Origin: Silvimonas iriomotensis
GTDB lineage: Bacteria > Pseudomonadota > Gammaproteobacteria > Burkholderiales > Chitinibacteraceae
DNA length: 64,000 nt
Reading direction: 5' to 3'
Assembly: GCF_014645535.1 (NCBI RefSeq)
Contig: NZ_BMLX01000003.1
Span: 310,001 to 374,000 of the forward strand
Both the position numbers and the translations under genes were made by a program. A model generated the notes under the pieces. It had not been told where the DNA came from and made no database searches. It was given only the letters and a program-made list of their open reading frames with translations. This document shows, one piece after another, positions 46,420 to 55,906 of this stretch. Position 1 is the stretch's first letter; the number at the start of each line of letters is the position of its first letter.

Positions 46420-46768
46420 CGGGGTTTTGGTTGTGCGGGATTATGAAATCTTCAGGCAAAGTATAGGGGCGGCCCTATCTAGGCTGCGGCTTTGTCTCAG
46501 TTCCCCCGCAGTGCTGAAGAACAGAACCCCCTCCTGTAACACGCGAAAACCATACCGGCTCTTGTAGCTTCCCGCACGTTTCGCTTTCGCTGAGATCTGG
46601 AGAATTGTAAAAAAACTGGCAGTTTTGTCCATCACTTCCTAATTTAAACCCGTTGGCGAATGTAATAAATCTGCCATCGCTCTGCCCGCTCAGAATATAA
46701 AAAACAAACTATTCCCCCGCTGGTCACCGCACCAGTTCCGTAATTGGTTTTTTATCCAGGACTCAATA

Positions 46769-48739
46769 ATGGAACGCTCCACTTTTTGTCGAACTGTCAT
46801 CGCCTCCGCACTTTTGCTTGCCCTGGGACACGCTTGGGCGGAAGGGCCCAAACCAGCAACCAGCTTCACCAAGGCCGAGAACCAGAAGTTGCTGGACTAT
46901 CTGCCGTTTGATAACAAACAGGATTTTGACGACGTCAAACGCGGCTTCATCGCCGATTTGCCCTCCCCCGTGATCAAAGGTGCCAAGGGCAATACGGTGA
47001 TTGATCTCTCGCAGTTCGATTTCCTCAAGCAACAAGGCCCGGCACCAGATACGGTGAACCCGAGCCTGTGGCGGCAAGAGCAACTGCTGTCTGTGCGCGG
47101 CTTGTTCAAGGTCGTCGATGGCGTTTATCAGGTACGCAATATCGACCTGGCCAACATCAGCTTTATCCGCGGCAAAACCGGCTGGATCGTGATTGATCCG
47201 CTGACTTCGGTTGAAACGGCCAAGGCCGCACTGGATCTGATCAACGCCAAGGTAGAAAACCTGCCCGTGACGGGCGTGATCTTCACCCACAGCCACGTGG
47301 ACCACTTCGCCGGGATTCGTGGCGTGGTGAAGGAAGAAGACGTCCGGGCAGGCAAAGTACCGGTCGTGGCGCCGGAAGGCTTCATGGAAGAGTCGGTGAG
47401 TGAGAACGTATTTGCCGGCAATGTGATGAGCCGCCGCGCCTCGTACATGTACGGCAACTTGCTGCCGAAGAACCCACAAGGCGCAGTGGGTGCCGGTCTG
47501 GGCCTGACCACGGCAGCAGGGACCATTACGCTGTTTGAACCCAGCAAGTTGATCGAAAAAACCGGCGAGAAAATGACCATCGACGGCGTGGACGTCGTGT
47601 TCCAGATGGCCCCCGGCACAGAAGCCCCGGCAGAAATGCTGTTCTACTTCCCGCAGTTCAAGCTGATTGATCTGGCGGAAGATGCTACCCATACGCTGCA
47701 TAACCTGCTGACCATGCGCGGCGCCAAGGTGCGTGATGCATCCAAGTGGGGCAAGACGCTCGATACCACGCTGGACATGTGGGGCAAGGATGCCGTGGTT
47801 TCCATGGGCAGCCATCACTGGCCACAGTGGGGTAATGATCGCGTGGTCAAGCATCTGGAAGACCAGCGCGATCTGTACAAATACATTAACGATCAAGTCC
47901 TGCGCATGGCCAACGAAGGCCTGACCATGCACGAGATTGCCGATCAGTTTGTCCTGCCGGATGGCCTGGCCAAAGAGTTCTACAACCGTGGTTACTACGG
48001 CGATCTGAAGCACAACGTGCGTTCCACGTACCAGTTCTATCAAGGCTGGTGGGACGGTAATCCGGCCAATCTGAACCCGCTGCCACCGGTTGAGGAATCG
48101 AAGAAGTACGTGGAAATGATTGGTGTGGACAAGATGATGTCCACCGCCAAAGCGGCCTTTGACAAGGGCGATTATCGCTGGTCAGCTACCGTGACCAACA
48201 AGATCGTATTTGCCCAGCCTGACAACCAGGCGGCCAAAAACCTGGAAGCCGACGCCCTCGAGCAACTCGGGTATCAGGCCGAATCCGGCCCGGCACGTGA
48301 CTTCTATCTGTCGGGTGCACAGGAACTGCGTAACGGCATCCAGAAAGCGGCCACCCCCAACACCAGTTCACCCGACATTATCCGTGGCATGACCACAGAA
48401 ATGTTCCTCGACTTCCTGGGCGTGCACTTCAACGGGCCCAAACTGGGCAATCACACTTATCACTTCAACCTGATCTTCCCGGATACCAAAGAGAAGTTCA
48501 CGCTTTATGCAGAGAATGGCGTACTGGGTTACGGCAAAGACAAGCAGTACCCCAGCGGGGCCGATGCCACCATTACCCTGAATCGCAGCACGCTGGACAA
48601 GATCGCCCTGGGGCAACTGAAGCTGGGCAATCTGTCTGAAACCGGGGAGGTGAAGTTTGATGGCGACAAGGCCAAGTTCAATGAACTGGTGACCTACTTC
48701 GACAAGTTCGATTTCTGGTTCCCGATCGCTGCGCCTTGA
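46769..48739 (+). CDS. Secreted alkyl sulfatase (SdsA1-like, MBL fold)
   Basis: A 656-residue exported hydrolase. A Sec signal peptide (RTVIASALLLALGHAWA) precedes the metallo-beta-lactamase domain, whose zinc motif is THSHVDHFAGIRG, with later GTEAPAEMLFYFP and LLTMRGAKVRDASKW. A dimerisation region (about 400-520) and a C-terminal SCP2-like domain (about 530-656) complete the SdsA1/YjcS layout. The family cleaves alkyl sulfates such as SDS. AGGA lies 7 bp before the ATG. It is monocistronic and lies next to the Tn7-like scar. Confidence 0.93.
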   Translation: MERSTFCRTVIASALLLALGHAWAEGPKPATSFTKAENQKLLDYLPFDNKQDFDDVKRGFIADLPSPVIKGAKGNTVIDLSQFDFLKQQGPAPDTVNPSLWRQEQLLSVRGLFKVVDGVYQVRNIDLANISFIRGKTGWIVIDPLTSVETAKAALDLINAKVENLPVTGVIFTHSHVDHFAGIRGVVKEEDVRAGKVPVVAPEGFMEESVSENVFAGNVMSRRASYMYGNLLPKNPQGAVGAGLGLTTAAGTITLFEPSKLIEKTGEKMTIDGVDVVFQMAPGTEAPAEMLFYFPQFKLIDLAEDATHTLHNLLTMRGAKVRDASKWGKTLDTTLDMWGKDAVVSMGSHHWPQWGNDRVVKHLEDQRDLYKYINDQVLRMANEGLTMHEIADQFVLPDGLAKEFYNRGYYGDLKHNVRSTYQFYQGWWDGNPANLNPLPPVEESKKYVEMIGVDKMMSTAKAAFDKGDYRWSATVTNKIVFAQPDNQAAKNLEADALEQLGYQAESGPARDFYLSGAQELRNGIQKAATPNTSSPDIIRGMTTEMFLDFLGVHFNGPKLGNHTYHFNLIFPDTKEKFTLYAENGVLGYGKDKQYPSGADATITLNRSTLDKIALGQLKLGNLSETGEVKFDGDKAKFNELVTYFDKFDFWFPIAAP

Positions 48740-49413
48740 TTTGTCGTTATCCATTAGCTGACCGGTGGGGCCGTGGCCTCACCGGCACTGGCATATCTCT
48801 TGAATCCAGCGTTTTCTTTTCCTAGGCTCAAATCGTACATCTCATCGGCTCTTGAGCACCTTTTCCCCGTCCTCCCTCCACGTGGACGGTTTTTTTTGCC
48901 TGTTCCAGACCCGTCTTTGGACTCCAACGAATGAGGCTCATGCCACGCAAAGCATTATAAAAAAGACCGCTCATGTGGGTGGTCAAATACGATACGGAAT
49001 AACCTACGAGTTTCCGCAAGAGGCCGCTATGCGTCGAATTGCGGCCCCTGAACCGTTGAAGTATGAACGACCGATTTGGCCGATTTGCCGCCAATCCCGA
49101 GCAAACTGCAGGCAGGTCATTGGTCAAAGCGGACTGTCAGGACTGTCACATGAGTAACCATGAAAATCCGCTTACGCTACAAAGCGGACCTTTTAGGCAT
49201 CGGGCTGAAGTGTTTGCTCGGGCTGAATTTGGGGGAGGTCGATGGAATGAAGGTGCGTAGGCTGATCGCATTTGATCTGTTGTAAAAAGCCGAGCCAGCT
49301 GTTTATGCCTGGTTTGCGCGTCTGATTTTGCCCCTGCCTATACTCATCTGGCATGCCCCGCCCTCTGGGCAGATCTCAATCCGGGGTGGCAGAGCAATGA
49401 TGAGGGGCCGACC
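48740..49413. other. Non-coding region with terminator between sulfatase and hybrid kinase
   Basis: No supported gene in 674 bp. A CCGGTGGGGCC/GGCCTCACCGG hairpin lies at 48762-48785. A stronger terminator, CCGTCC-N11-GGACGG plus eight T, lies at 48867-48897. A short open frame around 48852-49157 lacks any family signature. A TATACT at 49339-49344 could be the -10 element for the kinase gene, with a poorly placed -35. Confidence 0.5.
48867..48897 (+). terminator. Rho-independent terminator downstream of the sulfatase gene
   Basis: CCGTCC and GGACGG arms with a loop containing CCACGTGG, followed by eight T. Confidence 0.75.
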
Positions 49414-52400
49414 ATGACCATCCGCACCAAACTGATCGCACTTGTGAGCGTCATCCTTATGCTCATGATGCTTCAAGGGGTGATCAACATCATCCGTACG
49501 TCCAATTTGCGCGCGATTGTTGAAACAACCTACCAGGATCGCGTGCGTAGCTTGGGCGAGCTAGCCCGGGCTACTCAGATCTACGAACATGACGTTGTTG
49601 GGACGCTGTATCGGCTCAATTCAAAAAATACGGATTGGGAAGAAGCGCGAGCACAACTGTTGCGCGCGCGCGCCGACATTGCGGCGCAGTGGCATGAATA
49701 TACCGCCAACCACCAGACAACCGAAGAAGCAAAACTGATCGCATTGACCGCAACGCATATGCGCGTGGGTGAAGCGGCACTGAACCGCCTGGACACTATT
49801 TTGCTGGCACGCGATAACGCGGCGTTGAATGAATTTGTGCACCAGCATATGTCCCCGGTGTTCAACGCGGTGGGTGACGACCTGCAGCAGCTCATCGAGT
49901 TGCAGATGCGGGTGTCCTCCACCAATTTTGCGCGGGCACAATTGGCCTACCAAGGCGCGCTGTTGACCACCGGCGGCGCATTGGCGCTAGCGTTGCTGCT
50001 GGCGACAATCACGGCTTTGGGTCTGATCCGGCAGTTGACACGCAAGATCAGCAGTTTGCAGGCGGCAATGCTGCGGGCTGAAGTGGACAATGATCTGAGC
50101 GCGCGCGCGCAGATCAACGGCGATGATGAAATCGACGGCATTGCTCGTGCCTACAACGCCCTGGCCCAACAGCTTGAAGATCACCAGGCTGTCCGTGAAG
50201 GACTGTTCGTACTGGCAGAGAATGCGCAACCCGCAGAAACACTGACCGGGTTTGGCGAACAGTTGCTGAATAAACTGGCCCCCATGCTGCATTGTGGCGC
50301 CGCTGCCTTCTATGCCCAGGGCAGCGACGATAGCGGGCTCTTGTACCGCGGCGGCTATGGTTTGAATGCTGCACAAGGTACCGCACACGAAGAGACCGCG
50401 CGCGGCCTGTTGGCCCAAGCCCAACAGGCGCATGCGCCCTTTGAAATCGACGACGTCCCGGCGGGCTATCTGCACGTGATTTCAGCGCTAGGTGGTGCCG
50501 AACCGGCCCATATCGTATTGGTGCCGCTGCGTTTAAGCAACGGGCAAACGGCGGTGATCGAACTGGCCTCGTTCGGCCCCTTCAATGAGCGTGACTGGCG
50601 CATTATCCAGACACTGGCGCTGGTTACGGTGCCGCAACTGGAGGTCCTCCTGCGCACACTGCGCGCCAAAGAACTGGTTGAAAAACTGCAGCAACAGACC
50701 GATGAATTGGCTTCATCCCGCCAGCAATTAATGGAATACGCCCGCACACTTGAACACAACAATTCCGAGTTGGCCGAAAAAACCGAGCGCCTGGAACAAC
50801 AAGCGAATGAGCTTGAAGAGCAGAAAGAACAGCTGGCCACCACCGAGAACTGGTTTCGCAGCATCCTGGAATCCGCGCCAGATGGCATGTTAGTGGTCGG
50901 GGAGAACGGCGATATTGCGCTGAGCAACTGGCAGGTTGAGAGCCTGTTTGGCTATGAACGGGGGGGATTGCAGGGCAGATCAATCGAACAATTGGTGCCG
51001 CAGGTAAACCGGGCAGGACATGACAGATCGCGGGCGGGTTTTGTGGCAGAGGGTGGTGCGCGCAGCATGGGTGGCCGGGGTGTTGTTATCCGTGGTCTGC
51101 GCCAGGACGGCAGCGAGTTTGATGCCGATATCAGTCTATCCGTCTTACCCCAGCGGCCCACGGAAGCGCGTTTTGTGTGTGTGGCGGTGCGCGATATCAC
51201 CCAACGCAAGGCAGATGAGGCTGCGCGCGCTGAGCTGGAAGAACTCAATCGCGTCATTCTCACGTCGGCAGGTGTGGGGGTGATTGGGGTCGATGCGCGC
51301 AACCGGCTGGTTTTTGTAAACCCCTACGCGCTGGAACTGCTGCAGGGTGCAGAAGAAGAATTGCTCGGGCGGGGTTTGCCTGAATTTGACGGCGCAATAG
51401 CGCAAACAGACGAGGTGGGCCGTTTTGGCCAGACCGATGGACCTTTGGGCGTATTTGGCAGCGGGCAATCGGGCTTGTTGCGTCGCCGTGACGGCAGTGT
51501 GCTGCCAGTGGATTTTGGTATTTCACCCATGCATAAGGTGGGGGAGCTGGATGGTGCGGTGGTCATTTTTCGGGATGCTACAGACCGGCTCGAGGCTGAG
51601 CAGCAGCAACGCAATGCCAAAGAAGCCGCCGAAGTGGCCACGCGCGCCAAGAGTGATTTTCTGGCCAATATGAGCCATGAAATCCGCACGCCCATGAACG
51701 CCATCATTGGCATGACTCACTTGGCGTTAAAAACCGAGTTGGCCCCGCGCCAGCAAGATTATCTGAGCAAAATCCAGTCATCTGGCCAGCACTTGCTTGG
51801 GCTCATCAACGGGATCCTGGATTTTTCCAAAATCGAAGCGGGCAAGCTTGCGCTGGAGACGGTGGCGTTCTCTCTGGATAAGTTACTGGAAGACGTTGGC
51901 GCATTTGTGATGGAAAAAGCCGCCGCCAAATCGCTGGAGCTGGTCTTTGATACCGCGTGCGATGTGCCGCATCGGTTCACGGGAGATCCCGTGCGCTTGA
52001 AGCAGATATTGATCAACCTGCTGAGTAACGCCATCAAGTTTACTGAGCATGGTCAGATCCGCTTGCATGCCCATGTGGTCGAAGCCCAAGACGATAACAC
52101 GTTGCTGTATTTCGCGGTCAGCGATACCGGTATCGGCTTGACTGAGGCGCAGCAATCCAGTTTGTTTCAGTCTTTCTCTCAAGCGGACGTATCCACTACC
52201 CGCAAATATGGCGGTACCGGCCTGGGCCTCGCCATCTGCAAGATGCTCGCCGAGCTGATGGGGGGACAAGTTGGCGTAGAAAGCACACCAGGTAAAGGGA
52301 GCACCTTCTGGTTTACCGTCAGTCTGGGCTCAGTCCCGGTAGCAGACCCTGCGGACAACGATGAAATACTGCGTGGCCGCCGGGTACTGGTGGTAGACGA

Positions 52401-53823
52401 CAACGACTTGGCGCGCGACGTGGCGGTCAGGCTGCTGGAAGAACTGGGAATGCGCGCGGACTGCGTCGGCTCTGGCCACGCCGCCGTCTCTAACGCGCTG
52501 CAGGCAGACCACGATGGTGCGCCCTATGAGGTGGTGCTGGTTGACTGGCGCATGCCGGGTATGGATGGCTTTGCGACGGCGCAGGCGATTTTTTCCAGCG
52601 TATTGTCATTGACGCCGCACATAGTGCTGGTCACCGCACATGGTGATGAACACACTTACCGGATGCTGGTCGAGTGCGGATTGGCTGGGCTGCTGCGCAA
52701 ACCCGTCAGTTTTGGCCATTTGCGCACCTGCCTGAACGGGCTCTTCGGCGGGCGGCCTGCGACGGATCATGATGTATTGGATGAGGGCCAGATCGGCGGC
52801 CTGGCTGATCCGGAGCGCCTGACCATCTTGCTGGTAGAAGACAACGATCTTAATCAGCAAGTGGCGGTTGAACTGCTGGCCGAGGGGGGTATTCAAGTGG
52901 ATGTGGCCCAGAACGGTGAGATCGCGCTTGGGCAGATGGCTGCGCGCAATTACGACCTTGTGTTGATGGACATGCAGATGCCGGTGATGGATGGCGTGGC
53001 GGCCACCCAGGAGTTACGCCGCCTGGGTTACCGTCAACCCATTGTGGCGATGACCGCCAATGCCATGGCGGCTGATCGGCAACTGTGCCTGGACGCGGGG
53101 ATGAATGACCACCTGGCCAAACCGATTGATCCTGGGGCGTTATGGCAAGTGCTCCGACGCTGGTTGCCCGTTGCAGCCAGAACAGAACCCCCGCCAGAGG
53201 CCGCCGATACCGCAAAGCTGGACACACCCATGATAACCGGTCTGGACACCACTGACGGTCTATACAGGGTGCGTGGCAATGCGCGTGTCTATCATGATCT
53301 TTTGCGCCGTTTCGCCCAAGGCCAGCGCAATGCAGTGGCGGCAATGCGTGATGCCCAAGTCGCAGGCGACACCGCCACGGCAGTGCGGCTGGCTCATACC
53401 ACCAAAGGCGTAGCGGGCCAGATTGGCGCGCACGAGGTGCAGGCGTTGGCTGAGGCAGCTGAGCTGGCACTGGTAGCGGCAAACGGTGATGCCATCGCTG
53501 CCGCGCTGAACGCACTGGCAGCGTCTTTGGCGCCATTGGTTACGGCCATTGACGCTGCTATGCCAGAGCCGGTGGTTGCAGTTGCAGACCACCCCCCCCA
53601 GCCAGAGCAACTGGCGCCGGTGTGCGCCAGGTTGACCGCGTTGATGGCCGACAATGATGTCGAAGCCCGCGACGTGCTTGAACAGTGGGCTGGTCTGCTG
53701 CGCGGCGCATTCAATTCGCGGTTTGGCCTGATCGAAAAAGCGTTGTATGCGTTTGATTTCGACGCGGCACTGGCAGAATTGCACATTGCCATGGCCATGT
53801 CAGGAGTAAAGGCGGAGACATGA
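49414..53823 (+). CDS. Hybrid sensor histidine kinase with two receivers and Hpt
   Basis: A 1,469-residue phosphorelay protein. Order: TM1 (7-29), periplasmic helical domain, TM2 (about 181-203), HAMP (204-260), GAF-like domain (about 265-415), coiled coil (415-480), two PAS domains (about 480-595 and 607-730), kinase core with H755 in [11 protein letters not shown] and ATPase motifs [13 protein letters not shown] and GGTGLGLAI, receiver 1 with D1044 ([10 protein letters not shown]), receiver 2 with D1186 ([10 protein letters not shown]), and a C-terminal Hpt with H1328 (AHTTKG). It overlaps the HD-GYP regulator by 4 bp, which is its probable phosphorylation target. Confidence 0.94.
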   Translation: MTIRTKLIALVSVILMLMMLQGVINIIRTSNLRAIVETTYQDRVRSLGELARATQIYEHDVVGTLYRLNSKNTDWEEARAQLLRARADIAAQWHEYTANHQTTEEAKLIALTATHMRVGEAALNRLDTILLARDNAALNEFVHQHMSPVFNAVGDDLQQLIELQMRVSSTNFARAQLAYQGALLTTGGALALALLLATITALGLIRQLTRKISSLQAAMLRAEVDNDLSARAQINGDDEIDGIARAYNALAQQLEDHQAVREGLFVLAENAQPAETLTGFGEQLLNKLAPMLHCGAAAFYAQGSDDSGLLYRGGYGLNAAQGTAHEETARGLLAQAQQAHAPFEIDDVPAGYLHVISALGGAEPAHIVLVPLRLSNGQTAVIELASFGPFNERDWRIIQTLALVTVPQLEVLLRTLRAKELVEKLQQQTDELASSRQQLMEYARTLEHNNSELAEKTERLEQQANELEEQKEQLATTENWFRSILESAPDGMLVVGENGDIALSNWQVESLFGYERGGLQGRSIEQLVPQVNRAGHDRSRAGFVAEGGARSMGGRGVVIRGLRQDGSEFDADISLSVLPQRPTEARFVCVAVRDITQRKADEAARAELEELNRVILTSAGVGVIGVDARNRLVFVNPYALELLQGAEEELLGRGLPEFDGAIAQTDEVGRFGQTDGPLGVFGSGQSGLLRRRDGSVLPVDFGISPMHKVGELDGAVVIFRDATDRLEAEQQQRNAKEAAEVATRAKSDFLANMSHEIRTPMNAIIGMTHLALKTELAPRQQDYLSKIQSSGQHLLGLINGILDFSKIEAGKLALETVAFSLDKLLEDVGAFVMEKAAAKSLELVFDTACDVPHRFTGDPVRLKQILINLLSNAIKFTEHGQIRLHAHVVEAQDDNTLLYFAVSDTGIGLTEAQQSSLFQSFSQADVSTTRKYGGTGLGLAICKMLAELMGGQVGVESTPGKGSTFWFTVSLGSVPVADPADNDEILRGRRVLVVDDNDLARDVAVRLLEELGMRADCVGSGHAAVSNALQADHDGAPYEVVLVDWRMPGMDGFATAQAIFSSVLSLTPHIVLVTAHGDEHTYRMLVECGLAGLLRKPVSFGHLRTCLNGLFGGRPATDHDVLDEGQIGGLADPERLTILLVEDNDLNQQVAVELLAEGGIQVDVAQNGEIALGQMAARNYDLVLMDMQMPVMDGVAATQELRRLGYRQPIVAMTANAMAADRQLCLDAGMNDHLAKPIDPGALWQVLRRWLPVAARTEPPPEAADTAKLDTPMITGLDTTDGLYRVRGNARVYHDLLRRFAQGQRNAVAAMRDAQVAGDTATAVRLAHTTKGVAGQIGAHEVQALAEAAELALVAANGDAIAAALNALAASLAPLVTAIDAAMPEPVVAVADHPPQPEQLAPVCARLTALMADNDVEARDVLEQWAGLLRGAFNSRFGLIEKALYAFDFDAALAELHIAMAMSGVKAET

Positions 53824-54965
53824 CGGATGAACACGGTAAAGCGGTGATTCTTGTGGTGGACGACACGCCCGATGTGCTGCATCTGGCCACGCAATTGCTC
53901 AAACCCAGGTTCCGGATCAAAACGGCCACTACGGGCGAGAAGGGGCTCGAGATTGCTGCGCGCGAGCCTGTACCGGATCTGATCCTGCTGGACATCATGA
54001 TGCCGGGCATTGATGGCTACGACACATGCCTGCAATTGAAGGCGCAAGATGCAACGCGCGATATCCCGGTCATCTTTTTTTCTGCGCAGACCGGCCAGAT
54101 TGATGAAGTGCGCTGTTTTGAAGTGGGCGCGGTGGATTTCATTCCCAAGCCGATCTCACCCGATATCCTGCAGGCGCGCGTCAACGCCCAACTGGCCCTG
54201 AAAACGGTCACCGATCTGCTGCGCGACCAGAACGCGCATCTGGAGCACGAGGTGGCGCGGCGCACGGCAGAAATGGTGGCCATTCAGGACGTAACCATTA
54301 CCGCAATGGCCTCGCTGGCAGAAACTCGGGATTCAGAAACCGGCAACCATATCCTGCGCACGCAAAGCTATGTAAAGGCTTTGGCCGAAAGCCTGCGGCA
54401 GCATCCGCGTTTCGCCGCCATGTTGACCGACCACTATATCGACTTGTTGTTCAAATCGGCGCCACTGCACGATATCGGCAAGATCGGCATTCCGGATTTC
54501 ATTCTGCTCAAGCCTGGCAAACTGACCGTCGAAGAGTTTGAAGTGATGAAAACGCACACCACGCTAGGGCACGACGCGCTGGCAAATGCTGAGCGGCTGC
54601 TAGGTAGGCCCGTCGAATTTTTTCTGCTGGCCAAAGAGGTAGCGTTGTCCCATCAAGAAAAGTGGGACGGCAGCGGGTACCCGCAAGCGCTGGTGGGAGA
54701 TGCCATTCCACTGAGTGCGCGTTTGATGGCAGTGGCCGATGTATACGATGCGCTGATCAGCCGCCGGGTCTACAAAGCGCCGATGTCGCACCAAGCGGCG
54801 ACAGAAATCATCGTGGCCGGTGCAGGCCAACACTTTGACCCGGACATCGTGGCGGCATTTATCACCCTGCAGGATGAATTCCGGGCCATTGCCGCCCGCT
54901 ATGCGGACCATGAAAGCGATATTGAGCAGAAGGTGGCCTCGCTCGCCCGCTTCAAACAGACATAA
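53820..54965 (+). CDS. HD-GYP response regulator, c-di-GMP phosphodiesterase
   Basis: A 381-residue regulator with a receiver (about 1-125; [24 protein letters not shown]) and an HD-GYP domain (about 155-365). Catalytic residues are present: [10 protein letters not shown] (HD), [20 protein letters not shown] (GYP) and ADVYDAL. It should hydrolyse c-di-GMP when activated. The ATG overlaps the hybrid kinase stop codon, so kinase and regulator are made in a fixed ratio. Confidence 0.95.
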   Translation: MTDEHGKAVILVVDDTPDVLHLATQLLKPRFRIKTATTGEKGLEIAAREPVPDLILLDIMMPGIDGYDTCLQLKAQDATRDIPVIFFSAQTGQIDEVRCFEVGAVDFIPKPISPDILQARVNAQLALKTVTDLLRDQNAHLEHEVARRTAEMVAIQDVTITAMASLAETRDSETGNHILRTQSYVKALAESLRQHPRFAAMLTDHYIDLLFKSAPLHDIGKIGIPDFILLKPGKLTVEEFEVMKTHTTLGHDALANAERLLGRPVEFFLLAKEVALSHQEKWDGSGYPQALVGDAIPLSARLMAVADVYDALISRRVYKAPMSHQAATEIIVAGAGQHFDPDIVAAFITLQDEFRAIAARYADHESDIEQKVASLARFKQT

Positions 54966-54979
54966 CCGGGAGTGCTCGG

Positions 54980-55267
54980 ATGCGAAAGTTTGGTGAACTG
55001 GTGGTGCTTGTGGTGGATGACTTTGAACCCATGCGCAAGGCCACTCTGACGCAATTACGCAGCATGGGCATTGAGCGAGTGGTCCAGGCCAAAGACGGTG
55101 CTGAGGCTTTGCGCATTCTGAAGCGCCAGACCGTGGATATGATCCTGTCTGACTGGAATATGCCCATCATGACCGGGCTGGATTTTCTGATCGCTGTGCG
55201 CAAAGACGAAGCACTGAGCCATTTGCCCTTCGTGATGGTTAACCAGATCTGGGCATCCAGACGATAG
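54980..55267 (+). pseudogene. CheY-like receiver, truncated
   Basis: 95 residues of a receiver domain: VVLVVDDFEPMRKATLTQLRSMG, the acceptor Asp in ILSDWNMPIMTGLDFL, and LPFVMV, after which the expected sequence is replaced by NQIWASRR and a stop. The final beta-strand, the conserved Lys and the last helix (about 30 residues) are missing, so the domain cannot fold normally. It starts 15 bp after the HD-GYP gene, with GGGAG upstream, and was probably the third member of this phosphorelay operon. Confidence 0.75.
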
Positions 55268-55906
55268 TGCTAAGCCGATGCTGAAACTTCGGCTTATCGG
55301 CCTGAGCTGACCTTAAGAACCTGCTGGAATGCTGGCTGCTTTGGGTACCAAAGTGCTCCTTGTATGCACCTGCAAAAGCAGCGGCAATTCTCGGTGTCCC
55401 GAGAGTGACTGGAAGAAGGGCCCCTTTTAACGGCAACCAATGACCGTGTGCACCACATGTCGGCCGGTCAGGACTGCCTCATGAACGTCAGACACGCCAA
55501 GAAAACAATCAGTATCCGTATTTCACCCAAATACGGATTCATCATGACCTCTTTGTTTGTTTTTTAACGAACAGCCAAAGTAGTGCGGCGGAACACTGCA
55601 AATGGATTTTTATAAGGTACAAGTAATGTTTTCGTCGGGTTTTATCTGGTGTTGTTGACAGGTGATTTTGTGTTGGCCACAAGAAACAATGACGAGCCGT
55701 TTACAAATCAAACTGTGGTTTCCAGGTGAAAACCGTCGCGAAAAGCCGTCGGTAACTTGACCATTGTTTTTCATGCCAATAGCATCCACGGCGATCACAA
55801 AGTCATTAAAAACATCAGGATGCGGACACTTTTTCTGGAATGTCTGCACCTGGATACACGAATCAGAATACAAGCCCGCCCATGAGCGGCGCAGGTGAGG
55901 AAAAAA
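55268..55906. other. Non-coding region between truncated receiver and autotransporter
   Basis: No gene could be supported in 639 bp on either strand. The left part (to about 55500) follows the receiver breakpoint and contains CGGCAACCAATGACCG and GGTCAGGACTGCCTCATGA, similar in part to a stretch near 49136 (TGTCAGGACTGTCACATGA). The right part is AT-rich around 55540-55640 and probably contains the autotransporter promoter. Confidence 0.45.

Larger units (their letters stand above)
45714..46768. other. Scrambled non-coding region after tnsB
   Basis: These 1,055 bp hold no complete gene. The first 310 bp have no recognisable coding; an inverted repeat GCAGAC-N12-GTCTGC lies near 45850-45873. 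Then come a minus-strand gene fragment (46030-46227) and a plus-strand gene fragment (46174-46419) that meet head to head. The last 350 bp contain short open frames without support and the promoter of the sulfatase gene. The area looks like the product of successive insertions and deletions. Confidence 0.6.

Noticed and set aside
46441-46635. 64-codon minus-strand open frame near the Tn7-like scar
   Set aside because: Too short, with no similarity I can name and no translation signal; it may be debris but cannot be supported.
48852-49157. 101-codon plus-strand open frame
   Set aside because: It crosses the terminator hairpin and lacks a ribosome-binding site or family motif.
55268-55906. c-di-GMP riboswitch before the autotransporter
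   Set aside because: Considered because of the adjacent HD-GYP gene, but the conserved GEMM core segments are not present.
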